Assembly: GCA_029262275.1 (NCBI GenBank)
Contig: JAJCZS010000029.1
Coordinates: forward strand, 62,001-126,000
Length of the DNA stretch: 64,000 nucleotides
Origin: Deltaproteobacteria bacterium
Lineage (GTDB): Bacteria; Desulfobacterota_D; UBA1144; Nemesobacterales; UBA2774
Reading direction: 5' to 3'
Positions within the stretch are counted from its first letter, which is position 1; every line of letters begins with the position of its first letter. The notes below the pieces were generated by a model. It worked only from the letters and a program-made list of their open reading frames with translations, searched no databases and was not told the DNA's origin. The position numbers were made by a program, and so were the translations under genes. Shown piece after piece: positions 19,398 to 28,187 of the stretch.

Positions 19398-19546
19398 CTA
19401 TTGTGTTGGTGTACAATCCGCTATCGTAGAGCTATAGGCGTCCATATTTATGAGCCCTGTAAACAAATTACTCATACACGCTATACATTCATCTTGATTC
19501 AAACTATCCCCCGTTTATGCAATGATTGTGCTAAAAGCTGATACAT
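19398..19546 (-). pseudogene. Possible small broken reading frame
   Basis: On the minus strand an ATG at 19546 reads MYQLLAQSLHKR and stops soon after. One frame over, past a run of five G (plus-strand C at 19508-19512), a second stretch reads GDSLNQDECIACMSNLF and ends at TAG 19398. Six Gs would join them into one 49-residue frame with a CxxC. No ribosome site. It may be a remnant, a homopolymer error or chance. The rest of the 19328-19598 spacer shows nothing else. Confidence 0.25.
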
Positions 19547-19598
19547 GCTAGAATGTAAATTCGCTAAGCATAAATATTACTTTGGAGGCACGTGTGTG

Positions 19599-20492
19599 AT
19601 GGGCACAAAAAGATGGCACCTCGTATTTATATTGATTTTAGCTCTTGGATTTGCAACTAGTTGTACAAACTTACAATCGATACAAGATTTTGGACTAGGC
19701 ACCACAGATTTTGCAAGTTCATATGACAAAGTATATTCCGGCAGTTATGACACGTGTCTTACAAGTGCGGAGATAAGAAACGTAATTATTGAATTGGGGG
19801 AAACACCTTCAAGATCACCACTCACACAACTGCAAGACGACAAAGAGCTTTGTGCACCTTATAAACCTACGACAGAGGCCTTTAACGAGAGCTCTTTAGC
19901 TCTTTCAGATTATGGCCAAGCACTACAGCTAGTTGCGCAACAGAACCAGGGTCCTTCATTTAGAAACACACAGATTATTTCTCAGTTTAGCGGGATCGAT
20001 GAAAGCATTGTTAATACCGTACCAGAATTAAGTAACAGCAAAAAAGATATTGAGACAGTAAACCAATGGAAGCCTTACTTTCAAACCTTCTTTGCCCAGA
20101 AAACTCCACAAGAGGTAATACTGGAAACCCAGCCAAAAGTAGATGCTACTCTTGAGCTTTTAACTATTTTCTCATTGATATACCAGGATCAACTTGATAA
20201 CTATGAAAGAAACATCAAAGTCCTAGACACTTTAATATATGACACAGGATCAAGTGATGCAATTAAAAGAACATTTGTTATAAACAAAAGTAGGGACAAG
20301 AATGCCCGTCAAGAACTGTTAAAGAATTATAATTCAGCTCTTACTTCGGTAAAGGAGTCACAAAAGAAATTATATCAACGCTCAGAACTACAATCACCCC
20401 ACTATAGCGATCCAATTTTCCAGCAAGATATGCAGGAGTTCTTAATTAATATTTCAAACCTCACTCAGCAATCTAAACTAATTTCTGAATAG
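19599..20492 (+). CDS. Putative lipoprotein, unknown function
   Basis: 297 residues from ATG at 19599, chosen because GGAGG at 19584-19588 precedes it and the signal then starts normally (MGTKRWHLVFILILALGF). Lipobox FATSC, Cys22. The mature part is polar and mostly helical, with sections such as QPKVDATLELLTIFSLIYQ and a Lys-rich segment near KRTFVINKSRDKNARQELL. No enzymatic motif seen. Probably anchored to the envelope and facing the periplasm. The frame is open further upstream to 19545 but without support. Confidence 0.75.
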   Translation: MGTKRWHLVFILILALGFATSCTNLQSIQDFGLGTTDFASSYDKVYSGSYDTCLTSAEIRNVIIELGETPSRSPLTQLQDDKELCAPYKPTTEAFNESSLALSDYGQALQLVAQQNQGPSFRNTQIISQFSGIDESIVNTVPELSNSKKDIETVNQWKPYFQTFFAQKTPQEVILETQPKVDATLELLTIFSLIYQDQLDNYERNIKVLDTLIYDTGSSDAIKRTFVINKSRDKNARQELLKNYNSALTSVKESQKKLYQRSELQSPHYSDPIFQQDMQEFLINISNLTQQSKLISE

Positions 20493-20509
20493 ATAATAAT
20501 TCAGCCACT

Positions 20510-21616
20510 TTATTGCTTAGTGGTGATTTTATAAATAACTCCACCTAGATCATCTGATACGAACAACTCCCCACTGTTTCCAACTAGGACATCAACAGGC
20601 CTTCCAAGCTTCTTAGTTGCGGTCATCCACCCAGAGGCAAAATCTTCGGTACCTATGGGTCTCCCATCTTTCATCTTTATTCTGACAACTTTATACCCAG
20701 TGGGGACTGAGCGGTTCCATGAACCGTGATAGGCAACGAAAAGATCACCCTTATATTCATCAGGAAACATAGCTCCATCATAAAATGTCAATCCCAAAGG
20801 CGCTGAATGAGCTTGAAGCTCTACAACAGGGGCTATAGTGGCCTCGCATCTTTTTGGGTCATTAAAATCAGGATCCGCAATCTTATCGCCATAACAATAG
20901 GGCCATCCGTAATCTTTGTTATTTTGAATTATGTTTATTTCATCCGGTGGAAGGTTATCCCCAAGCCAGTCTCTTCCGTTATCAGTAGCCCACAGCTCTT
21001 TAGTTATAGGATGCCAAGTGAGACCGACAGAGTTTCTAAGCCCTGTTGCAAAAATCTCTCCGTCTGTACCGTCTGGATTAAATCTCATAACAGTAGCTCT
21101 ACGTTTATCTTCTTCAATGCATATGTTACAGGAAGAGCCTATGGAAACGTACATTTTTCCTTCCGGCCCAAAAGACACCGTTCTAGTGAAGTGCCCTTTG
21201 GTTGGAAGATCTGGAACAATTATTTCTTTTTCACCTAATTCTTCATGGAACCCATTGTATTTGTATCTAACTATCTGATTTGTCTCCCCGATGTATAGAT
21301 ACCCGTCGTGAAATGCAATTCCATGTGGACGTTTTAAGCCTTCTATGAATTTTCTTATGCCTATTTTGTTTTTAACAGGGGGTTCAATATCATGCATATC
21401 CAATATGCCAACGACAGTACCTTCACCAATAAGTGTTACGAAAAGAAAGTTGTCAGGACTTAGAGCCATAAACCTGGGACTACCCAGACCTGAGGCATAT
21501 TCCTCTATTACGAACCCCTCTGGAACAGTGAGAATATCAACTGAAGATATAGCGGTTAAAGGGATGAAAAGAAAAAAGGAAAGCGTGATTACATTGAATA
21601 ATTTGACCCAATTCAT
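20510..21616 (-). CDS. PQQ-dependent sugar (sorbosone-type) dehydrogenase
   Basis: 368 residues with a Sec signal (about 1-24). Beta-propeller of the soluble glucose/sorbosone dehydrogenase family: GLGSPRFMALSPDNFLFVT, GLKRPHGIAFHDGYLYIGET, TVSFGPEGKMYVSIGSSCN, ATGLRNSVGLTWHP, ELWATDNGRDWLGDNLPPDE and FVAYHGSWNRSVPTGY are typical blade motifs with the PQQ/calcium-binding residues. Likely periplasmic oxidation of an aldose or aldehyde. No PQQ synthesis gene is in the window. Confidence 0.85.
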   Translation of the reverse strand: MNWVKLFNVITLSFFLFIPLTAISSVDILTVPEGFVIEEYASGLGSPRFMALSPDNFLFVTLIGEGTVVGILDMHDIEPPVKNKIGIRKFIEGLKRPHGIAFHDGYLYIGETNQIVRYKYNGFHEELGEKEIIVPDLPTKGHFTRTVSFGPEGKMYVSIGSSCNICIEEDKRRATVMRFNPDGTDGEIFATGLRNSVGLTWHPITKELWATDNGRDWLGDNLPPDEINIIQNNKDYGWPYCYGDKIADPDFNDPKRCEATIAPVVELQAHSAPLGLTFYDGAMFPDEYKGDLFVAYHGSWNRSVPTGYKVVRIKMKDGRPIGTEDFASGWMTATKKLGRPVDVLVGNSGELFVSDDLGGVIYKITTKQ

Positions 21617-21654
21617 AAAAATAGTTTAGCAGGTAGGAAGAAGGATTGATACTA

Positions 21655-22407
21655 TTATATAAGTAGATCTTTATCCTTTTCAGAAGAAGACTCTAGGTTC
21701 AGTAACAAATCATTTTCAAGTAAGTTATCCGTGTCTTTATCAAAAGTGGTTAAAACTCTGGCGTTATCAAAATTAAAGATCTTAATAAAAGATTTTATTG
21801 TAGATTCTTCAATATCCTCCATTTCTATCTCTTCTTTCATTCCTAACCACCCCGCAACAGAGGTCATTTTCACATCTGGAATACCACAAGGCACTATCAT
21901 GTCAAAATAAGAAAGGTCAGTATTAACATTGAGTGCAAACCCATGATAGGTAATCCATCTTTTTACTCCAACCCCTATAGATGCAATCTTGTGTCCATCC
22001 ACCCAAACACCTGTAAGCCCCTCAATACGGTTAGCTTCTATATCAAAATCCCCAAGCATCAAGACAATTAACTCCTCAAGCCCTCTTAAATACTTATGAA
22101 CATCCCGCCCCTTTGTGTTAAGGTCTAAAATTGGATATCCGACAAGTTGCCCCGGACCATGAAAAGTAATGTCTCCGCCTCTGCTTATTTCCTCAAAATC
22201 TATCCCACGTTCAGCCAGATAACGCTCGTTAATAAGCAAATGTCCTTTATGTCCTTTTCTGCCAATTGTAAAAGTAGGGGGGTGTTCTAACAAAAGAAGT
22301 GTATCGCCAATCTCTCCATTTTTTCTTTTCTCAAGCAACCTCATTTGGAGATCGAGGGCGCTTTTATAAGGAACCAAACCAATTTTGTATACATTAAGAG
22401 TGTTCAT
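21655..22407 (-). CDS. lipB: Lipoyl(octanoyl) transferase
   Basis: Moves octanoyl from acyl carrier protein to lipoyl-domain lysines, the first step of lipoate cofactor assembly. Signature RGGDITFHGPGQLVGYPI at about 76-93. Catalytic Lys140 (GHKIASIGV) and Cys174 (VPCGIPDV) are both present. 250 residues; the tail after 215 is longer and more acidic than usual. Sits 19 bases after lpd on the same strand, so the lipoylating enzyme and E3 are co-expressed beside aceE-aceF. No lipA is visible here. Confidence 0.94.
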   Translation of the reverse strand: MNTLNVYKIGLVPYKSALDLQMRLLEKRKNGEIGDTLLLLEHPPTFTIGRKGHKGHLLINERYLAERGIDFEEISRGGDITFHGPGQLVGYPILDLNTKGRDVHKYLRGLEELIVLMLGDFDIEANRIEGLTGVWVDGHKIASIGVGVKRWITYHGFALNVNTDLSYFDMIVPCGIPDVKMTSVAGWLGMKEEIEMEDIEESTIKSFIKIFNFDNARVLTTFDKDTDNLLENDLLLNLESSSEKDKDLLI

Positions 22408-22426
22408 AGTTCAGCATTCCAAAAAA

Positions 22427-23860
22427 TTATGCATTTCTTGCTCTTCCCATAGCAGCCAATGCGGCCTCCATTACTGCTTCGGACAGAGTAGGGTGGGCAT
22501 GAGAAGTCATAGCTATCTCAAGCGGGGTTGATTCTAAAGTGCGAGCAACTCCTATCTCCGCGATTAACTCGGTTGCTCCATGGCCAATTATATGAGTCCC
22601 TAGTATCTCACCTGTACTTTTTTCTGAAATTATTTTTACAAACCCGTCTGTCTCACCAGTTCCAACAGCTTTTCCTGCTGCCCGGAAGGGGAATTTACCA
22701 ACATTATAATCAAAACCTTTTTCCTGCACCTGCTCCTCAGTAAATCCTATTGTAGCAACTTCCGGCTGGCAATAGACACATCCGGGAATATTGTTATAAT
22801 GAACTTTGCTATTTTGGCCTGCCATCATCTCTACCGCAGCAACACCTTCCTCAGAGGCCTTATGAGCCAATAACGGCGGGCCTATTATGTCTCCAATAGC
22901 ATAAACATTGCTGCAAGTGGTCATATATTGATCATCAGTTTTAATAAATCCTCTTTCATCAAGCTCTATACGTAGATCACTAAGTCCAATATCACCACTT
23001 TTCTTGTAAAAACTAAGAGATGTAGGCGCATCATTTGCAACCGGCCTTCTTCCTACTGCAACAAGCACCATAGAGGTCGTTATTTTTGTCTCTGTTTGGT
23101 TTGACATATTCTCAAGTATTACATCAACTGTCTTCTTTTTCTTATTGACTTCCTTGAATTTTGTTCCAGTTAGAACTGTCATTCCACTTTTCTTAAAAAG
23201 CCTTTGCAGCTCACGAGCAACTTCTTTATCGGCTCCCGGTATAATGTTGTCCATCATCTCAACTATTGTCACTTTACTTCCAAAGGAATTATATACATAT
23301 GCAAATTCAGCACCAATATATCCTCCGCCTATAACAACAACTGATTCAGGAACTTCTCTATGAAATATCGCCTCATCGCTTGTCATTATTAACTTTCCGT
23401 CTATATCTAGCCCGGGAAGTGTTACGGGAACAGACCCCGTAGCAATCATTATTTTATCAGTATCTATTTCAAACTGGTCCTTTTCTCCAGTTACTCCAAT
23501 CTTGTTATTTGTTATTAATTTGCCGGTACCGCTAAAGAGAGTGATTTTATTTTTCTTAAATAGGTATTCAACACCTTTATTTAGCGTAGATGAAGCCTTT
23601 CTGCTCTTATCAATAACTTTAGAGAAATCATAAGAAAGACCTTTATGTTGTATGCCGAACTCCTCTGAATGATTGAAGTATTGATAGACTTCCGCACACT
23701 TTAAGATTGACTTTGAGGGAATACAGCCCCAATTAAGACACACACCACCGGGTTTATCCCTTTCTATCACCGCGACCTTCATTCCAAGTTGGGCAGCTCT
23801 TATAGCTCCCACATAGCCACCAGGGCCAGATCCTATAACTGTTAAGTCAAATTTTTCCAT
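22427..23860 (-). CDS. lpd: Dihydrolipoyl dehydrogenase (E3)
   Basis: FAD flavoprotein that reoxidises dihydrolipoamide of the pyruvate dehydrogenase complex with NAD. FAD-binding GSGPGGYVGAIRAAQLG at about 10-26; redox disulfide Cys41/Cys46 in CLNWGCIPSK; NAD site VVIGGGYIGAEFAYVY near 176-191; active-site His-Glu in SHAHPTLSEAVMEA near the C-terminus. 477 residues. Its ATG directly follows CAGGGCT. Divergent from aceE, giving a split but compact PDH locus. Confidence 0.96.
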   Translation of the reverse strand: MEKFDLTVIGSGPGGYVGAIRAAQLGMKVAVIERDKPGGVCLNWGCIPSKSILKCAEVYQYFNHSEEFGIQHKGLSYDFSKVIDKSRKASSTLNKGVEYLFKKNKITLFSGTGKLITNNKIGVTGEKDQFEIDTDKIMIATGSVPVTLPGLDIDGKLIMTSDEAIFHREVPESVVVIGGGYIGAEFAYVYNSFGSKVTIVEMMDNIIPGADKEVARELQRLFKKSGMTVLTGTKFKEVNKKKKTVDVILENMSNQTETKITTSMVLVAVGRRPVANDAPTSLSFYKKSGDIGLSDLRIELDERGFIKTDDQYMTTCSNVYAIGDIIGPPLLAHKASEEGVAAVEMMAGQNSKVHYNNIPGCVYCQPEVATIGFTEEQVQEKGFDYNVGKFPFRAAGKAVGTGETDGFVKIISEKSTGEILGTHIIGHGATELIAEIGVARTLESTPLEIAMTSHAHPTLSEAVMEAALAAMGRARNA

Positions 23861-24009
23861 AGCCCTGTTATTATATATTCAATAACACCTTGGTCAATCC
23901 TTTGGCATTATTGATCTCTTAATTTATTGTGGTCAGAATATAAATTGAAGAATCTATTTCCTTAGAGCAGTATCAAAAATAAAGTAGCATGTATAATATG
24001 TTAAGGGAA

Positions 24010-24039
24010 TTGACGAATATCTAATCATTGCTGTAAAAT
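24010..24039 (+). promoter_or_regulatory. Candidate aceE promoter
   Basis: TTGACG (24010-24015), an 18-base spacer and TAAAAT (24034-24039) lie immediately before the aceE ATG at 24049, which has no ribosome site. Initiation would fall about three bases before the start codon. A second TATAAT at 23992-23997 without a -35 is an alternative giving a leader of about 45 bases. Confidence 0.4.
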
Positions 24040-24048
24040 TTGAATAAA

Positions 24049-26733
24049 ATGAATAAAAAGCCTGATAAGAAGAAAGAGAATATTTCAGAAGAAGAGTTAG
24101 AAAATAAAGAGTGGATAGAATCACTTGACTATGTATTAGATAATGCTGGAGAACAGCGTGCGGCTATACTCATAAAGAAGCTTCAAATCCACGCCCAGAA
24201 AAGAGGAGTTAAGCTACCATTTACAGCCAATACTCCCTATATCAATACAATTGCTACAGAAAAACAGCCAAAGTACCCTGGCGATCCAGAGATAGAATGG
24301 AAGATAAGGAGTCTGATTAGGTGGAACGCTATGGCTATGGTTGTTAGAGCCAACAGACTAGAGGAGGGAATTGGAGGCCACATATCCACATTCGCCTCGG
24401 CTGCTGCATTATATGAAGTTGCTTTTAATCATTTCCTACGTGGCAGAAATGAAAACCATGAAGGTGATATTGTCTATTTCCAAGGTCACGCAGCCCCTGG
24501 AATCTATGCTAGAGCGTTTCTTGAAGGACGACTTAGCATAGAAGACCTTCAAAACTTTAGAAGAGACCTTCAGCCTGAAGGTGGGCTTACATCTTATCCC
24601 CATCCATGGTTAATGCCTAATTTTTGGCAGTTTCCTACAGTATCCATGGGCCTAAGCCCCATTATGGCAATCTATCAGGCCAGATTTAACCGCTATCTTG
24701 AGGATAGAGGGCTTAAAAAGCGCTCAGATGCCAAAGTATGGGCTTTCTTAGGAGACGGAGAGACTGATGAGCCTGAAACCCTAGGAGCTATAACTCTAGC
24801 ATCGAGGGAACATCTGGACAATCTGATTTTTGTGGTCAACTGCAACCTTCAACGCCTAGATGGCCCCGTTAGAGGAAACGGGAAAATAATCCAGGAGCTT
24901 GAGGCAATCTTTAGGGGCGCCGGATGGAACGTAATTAAAGTCATATGGGGAAGCAATTGGGATCCGCTCATTTCTGAAGATAAAGATGGCATTCTTGTTA
25001 AAAGAATGACCGATGCCCTTGATGGTGATTATCAAAAATACTCTGTCGCTTCTGGTGAATATATACGGTCTCATTTTTTTGGTACCGACCCTAGACTCCA
25101 GGAGATGGTAAAAAATCTCTCAGACACCGAGCTTCAAAAACTAAGAAGGGGGGGTCATGACCCAGAGAAGATATTTCCGGCATTTAAAGAAGCTGTTGAA
25201 AACACTGGCTCGCCAACTGTCATACTAGCAAAAACAATTAAGGGTTACGGACTTGGAGAAGCTGGAGAGGGGAGAAACATCACCCACCAGCAAAAAAAGT
25301 TAAACGAAGATGAGCTCAAGCTTTTTAAGAAACGTTTTGATATTCCCATATCTGATGAAGATGTCTCAAGAGCGCCTTTTTACAAACCATCAAAGGACAG
25401 TCCAGAGGTCAAATATATAAAAGAACGAAGAGAAGAGCTTGGAGGTTATCTTCCAAAGCGTGAGGTTATTTGTGATCCAATAAAACCGCCTTCTGAGAAA
25501 CTATTTGAAGAATTCCATAAAGGGTCAAAAACTAGAGAAGTAGCTACAACAATGGCATTTGTTAGGATGCTTGCCAAGATGCTTAAAGATAAAAACATTG
25601 GCAAACTCATCGTACCAATTGTACCGGATGAAGCCCGCACTTTTGGCATGGAAGCACTTTTTAGACAGGTTGGGATTTACTCTCATGTAGGTCAGCTCTA
25701 CGATCCAGTGGACGCTGAAACACTTCTATACTACAAAGAAGCGGTTGACGGTCAAATATTAGAAGAAGGCATCACCGAGGCAGGCTCAATGTCTTCATTT
25801 ATAGCAGCGGGAACCGCCTATGCTACACATGGAATTAATACAATCCCGTTTTTCATCTACTACTCGATGTTTGGATTCCAAAGAATAGGAGACCTAGTTT
25901 GGGCCGCAGCGGACATGAGATGTAAAGGGTTTATGATAGGAGGAACAGCCGGCAGAACAACCCTTGCAGGAGAGGGACTTCAACACCAAGACGGCCATAG
26001 CCATCTACTTGCCTATCCAGTGCCAAACTTAAAGGCCTACGACCCTGCTTTTGCATATGAAATAGCTGTGATTATAGAAGACGGCATAAAACGTATGTAC
26101 GTTGATAGAGAAGATCTTTTTTACTATATAACTGTGATGAACGAGAGCTATATTCAACCCTCAATGCCCGAGGGAGTTAAAGATGGAATATTAAAAGGCA
26201 TCTATAAATTTAGGGATTCTGAGAATAAGGAAGCAACTCTTCATGCACAACTTTTTGGAAGTGGCACCATACTCAACGAAGTACTAAAAGCACAGGAAGT
26301 ACTAGGTGAGAAGTACGGCGTGGCTGCAGACGTATGGAGTGTTACCAGCTATAAGGAGCTCTACCGTGACGGTCTTGATAAAGAACGTTGGAACATGCTT
26401 CATCCCTCTGAAATAAAAAGAGTTCCATACATAACGGAGTGTGTGAAAGATGCTCCAGGAGTTTTCGTTGCAGCATCAGACTATGTCATGGCTCTGCCTG
26501 ATTCCATATCACAATGGCTACCCAAACCACTTGTTTCACTTGGAACAGACGGGTTTGGCAGAAGTGCTGGTAGAAAAGAGCTTAGGGACTTTTTTGAAGT
26601 TGACTGGAGGTACATAACACTTGCCGTACTAGCTTCTCTAACCTGGGAGAAAAAAATTGATCCGGCCGTAGTAGAAAAGGCAATACGGGACATGGATATA
26701 AACCCAAGCAAAGCAAACCCTATACTTTCATAA
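24049..26733 (+). CDS. aceE: Pyruvate dehydrogenase E1 (homodimeric type)
   Basis: Decarboxylates pyruvate on thiamine diphosphate and passes the acetyl group to AceF. About 894 residues, the AceE length, clearly the single-chain type rather than PdhA/PdhB. Thiamine-diphosphate motif GDGETDEPE at about 240-248, ending in VNCNLQRLDGPVRGN; HGINTIPFFIYYSMFGFQR and GRTTLAGEGLQHQDGHSH in the second half. ATG at 24049 is preferred over an in-frame TTG at 24040. A Lys/Glu-rich N-terminal tail of about 30 residues precedes the core. Followed by aceF after 89 bases. Confidence 0.96.
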   Translation: MNKKPDKKKENISEEELENKEWIESLDYVLDNAGEQRAAILIKKLQIHAQKRGVKLPFTANTPYINTIATEKQPKYPGDPEIEWKIRSLIRWNAMAMVVRANRLEEGIGGHISTFASAAALYEVAFNHFLRGRNENHEGDIVYFQGHAAPGIYARAFLEGRLSIEDLQNFRRDLQPEGGLTSYPHPWLMPNFWQFPTVSMGLSPIMAIYQARFNRYLEDRGLKKRSDAKVWAFLGDGETDEPETLGAITLASREHLDNLIFVVNCNLQRLDGPVRGNGKIIQELEAIFRGAGWNVIKVIWGSNWDPLISEDKDGILVKRMTDALDGDYQKYSVASGEYIRSHFFGTDPRLQEMVKNLSDTELQKLRRGGHDPEKIFPAFKEAVENTGSPTVILAKTIKGYGLGEAGEGRNITHQQKKLNEDELKLFKKRFDIPISDEDVSRAPFYKPSKDSPEVKYIKERREELGGYLPKREVICDPIKPPSEKLFEEFHKGSKTREVATTMAFVRMLAKMLKDKNIGKLIVPIVPDEARTFGMEALFRQVGIYSHVGQLYDPVDAETLLYYKEAVDGQILEEGITEAGSMSSFIAAGTAYATHGINTIPFFIYYSMFGFQRIGDLVWAAADMRCKGFMIGGTAGRTTLAGEGLQHQDGHSHLLAYPVPNLKAYDPAFAYEIAVIIEDGIKRMYVDREDLFYYITVMNESYIQPSMPEGVKDGILKGIYKFRDSENKEATLHAQLFGSGTILNEVLKAQEVLGEKYGVAADVWSVTSYKELYRDGLDKERWNMLHPSEIKRVPYITECVKDAPGVFVAASDYVMALPDSISQWLPKPLVSLGTDGFGRSAGRKELRDFFEVDWRYITLAVLASLTWEKKIDPAVVEKAIRDMDINPSKANPILS

Positions 26734-26822
26734 TAGTTAAATTTGTTGGACCATAGAAATAAAGAAAAAACGAAACATAAGATATAATTAACATCAAAGA
26801 ATATTGTTTGAGGTAGGACTGC

Positions 26823-28175
26823 ATGACAATTGAATACAAGTTACCCGACCTGGGTGAAGATATTGAGACAGGAGACGTAATAGGAGTATTTGTTTCAGCT
26901 GGAGATAAAGTTGCTGAAGACCAGGCTCTTTTAGAGGTAGAAACTGATAAGGCTGCAATAGAAATTCCTTCACCGGCTAGAGGAATAGTAAAAGAAGTAC
27001 ACGTAAGTGAGGGAGATACTATTAAAGTTGGTCAGCTCCTAGTCACCATAGACGACGGCAAAGGGAGCGGGAAGGACAGAAATGTAGAAGAAGTTCAAGA
27101 AGTAGAAATCCAAGATGACACAATAGAAGAAATCGCTGAGAAAGAAGTACAAGAAGAAACATATGCCGATCCCGAACCTGAAGAAGAAATAGGAGCCAGT
27201 ACTGAGCAAGAAACGGTATCAGATACAGAAGAAGCCACAGACAAAGCCACCGAGAAAACCAGCCCCGCATCTCCCTCAATAAGAAGATTGGCTAGAGAGC
27301 AAGGTGTGGATATTGAATCCGTAGAAGGCACAGGACCCGGTGGGCGAATATCAGAAGAGGACATTCTAAACCTAGACCCTGGCAACAAATCAAAAACAAA
27401 ATCAAGGCAACAAGAGTCTAAAACTACTGGAACTAAAGTAGAACAGCCCAGCAGCAAAGCAGACGCTGACAAATGGGGAGACACAGAGAGAACTCCCATG
27501 ACAAGAGTCAGAAAGCTTACCGCAGAGCGCCTGACCGAAGCTTGGACAGCTCCTCATGTAACACAATACGACAAAGCAGATATAACCGAGCTTGAAAAGC
27601 TAAGAAAAGGATTTGGTCAGAGCATTGCAAAGGCTGGCGGAAAATTAACAACTACCTCAATTTTATTAAAAGTAGTTGCCTCTGCTCTAGAAGTTTTCCC
27701 TCAATTCAACGCAAGTGTAGATATGGAAAATGAAGAAATTATCTACAAGAAGTACTACAACATTGGAGTTGCCGTAGATACAGAGAGGGGCCTACTCGTT
27801 CCTGTTATAAAAGATGTTAATGAAAAAAGTATTGCGCAATTATCTGTGGAGTTAAGTAAGCTTTCAGAAAAGGCCAGGAACAAAAGGATCTCTGTTGGCG
27901 AGCTACAAGGCGGGACCTTTACTATCTCCAACTTGGGTGGCCTTGGGGGCACATATTTTTCGCCTGTATTAAATACCCCGGAAGTGGCCATTTTAGGAAT
28001 ATCTAGATCAGCGGTAGAGCCTGTATATATTGATGGAGAATTTTCACCAAGACTCATGCTCCCACTATCTCTTTCCTATGATCACAGACTAATAGACGGG
28101 GCTGATGCTATCAGATTCTTACGTTGGATAATTGAAACTTTGGAAGAGCCATTAAAATTGTCACTAGAAGGTTAG
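26823..28175 (+). CDS. aceF: Dihydrolipoyl acetyltransferase (PDH E2)
   Basis: Core of the pyruvate dehydrogenase complex, transferring acetyl to CoA. One lipoyl domain with the modified Lys43 (EVETDKAAIEIP), an acidic flexible linker of about 60 residues rich in Glu, the E1/E3-binding domain SPSIRRLAREQGVDIESVEG at about 150-170, a second linker, and the catalytic domain ending with SLSYDHRLIDGADA (catalytic His and Asp). 450 residues. GAGGTAGGACTGC precedes the ATG. The next gene starts 12 bases after the stop and is probably co-transcribed. Confidence 0.96.
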   Translation: MTIEYKLPDLGEDIETGDVIGVFVSAGDKVAEDQALLEVETDKAAIEIPSPARGIVKEVHVSEGDTIKVGQLLVTIDDGKGSGKDRNVEEVQEVEIQDDTIEEIAEKEVQEETYADPEPEEEIGASTEQETVSDTEEATDKATEKTSPASPSIRRLAREQGVDIESVEGTGPGGRISEEDILNLDPGNKSKTKSRQQESKTTGTKVEQPSSKADADKWGDTERTPMTRVRKLTAERLTEAWTAPHVTQYDKADITELEKLRKGFGQSIAKAGGKLTTTSILLKVVASALEVFPQFNASVDMENEEIIYKKYYNIGVAVDTERGLLVPVIKDVNEKSIAQLSVELSKLSEKARNKRISVGELQGGTFTISNLGGLGGTYFSPVLNTPEVAILGISRSAVEPVYIDGEFSPRLMLPLSLSYDHRLIDGADAIRFLRWIIETLEEPLKLSLEG

Positions 28176-28187
28176 TCTACAAAAAAC

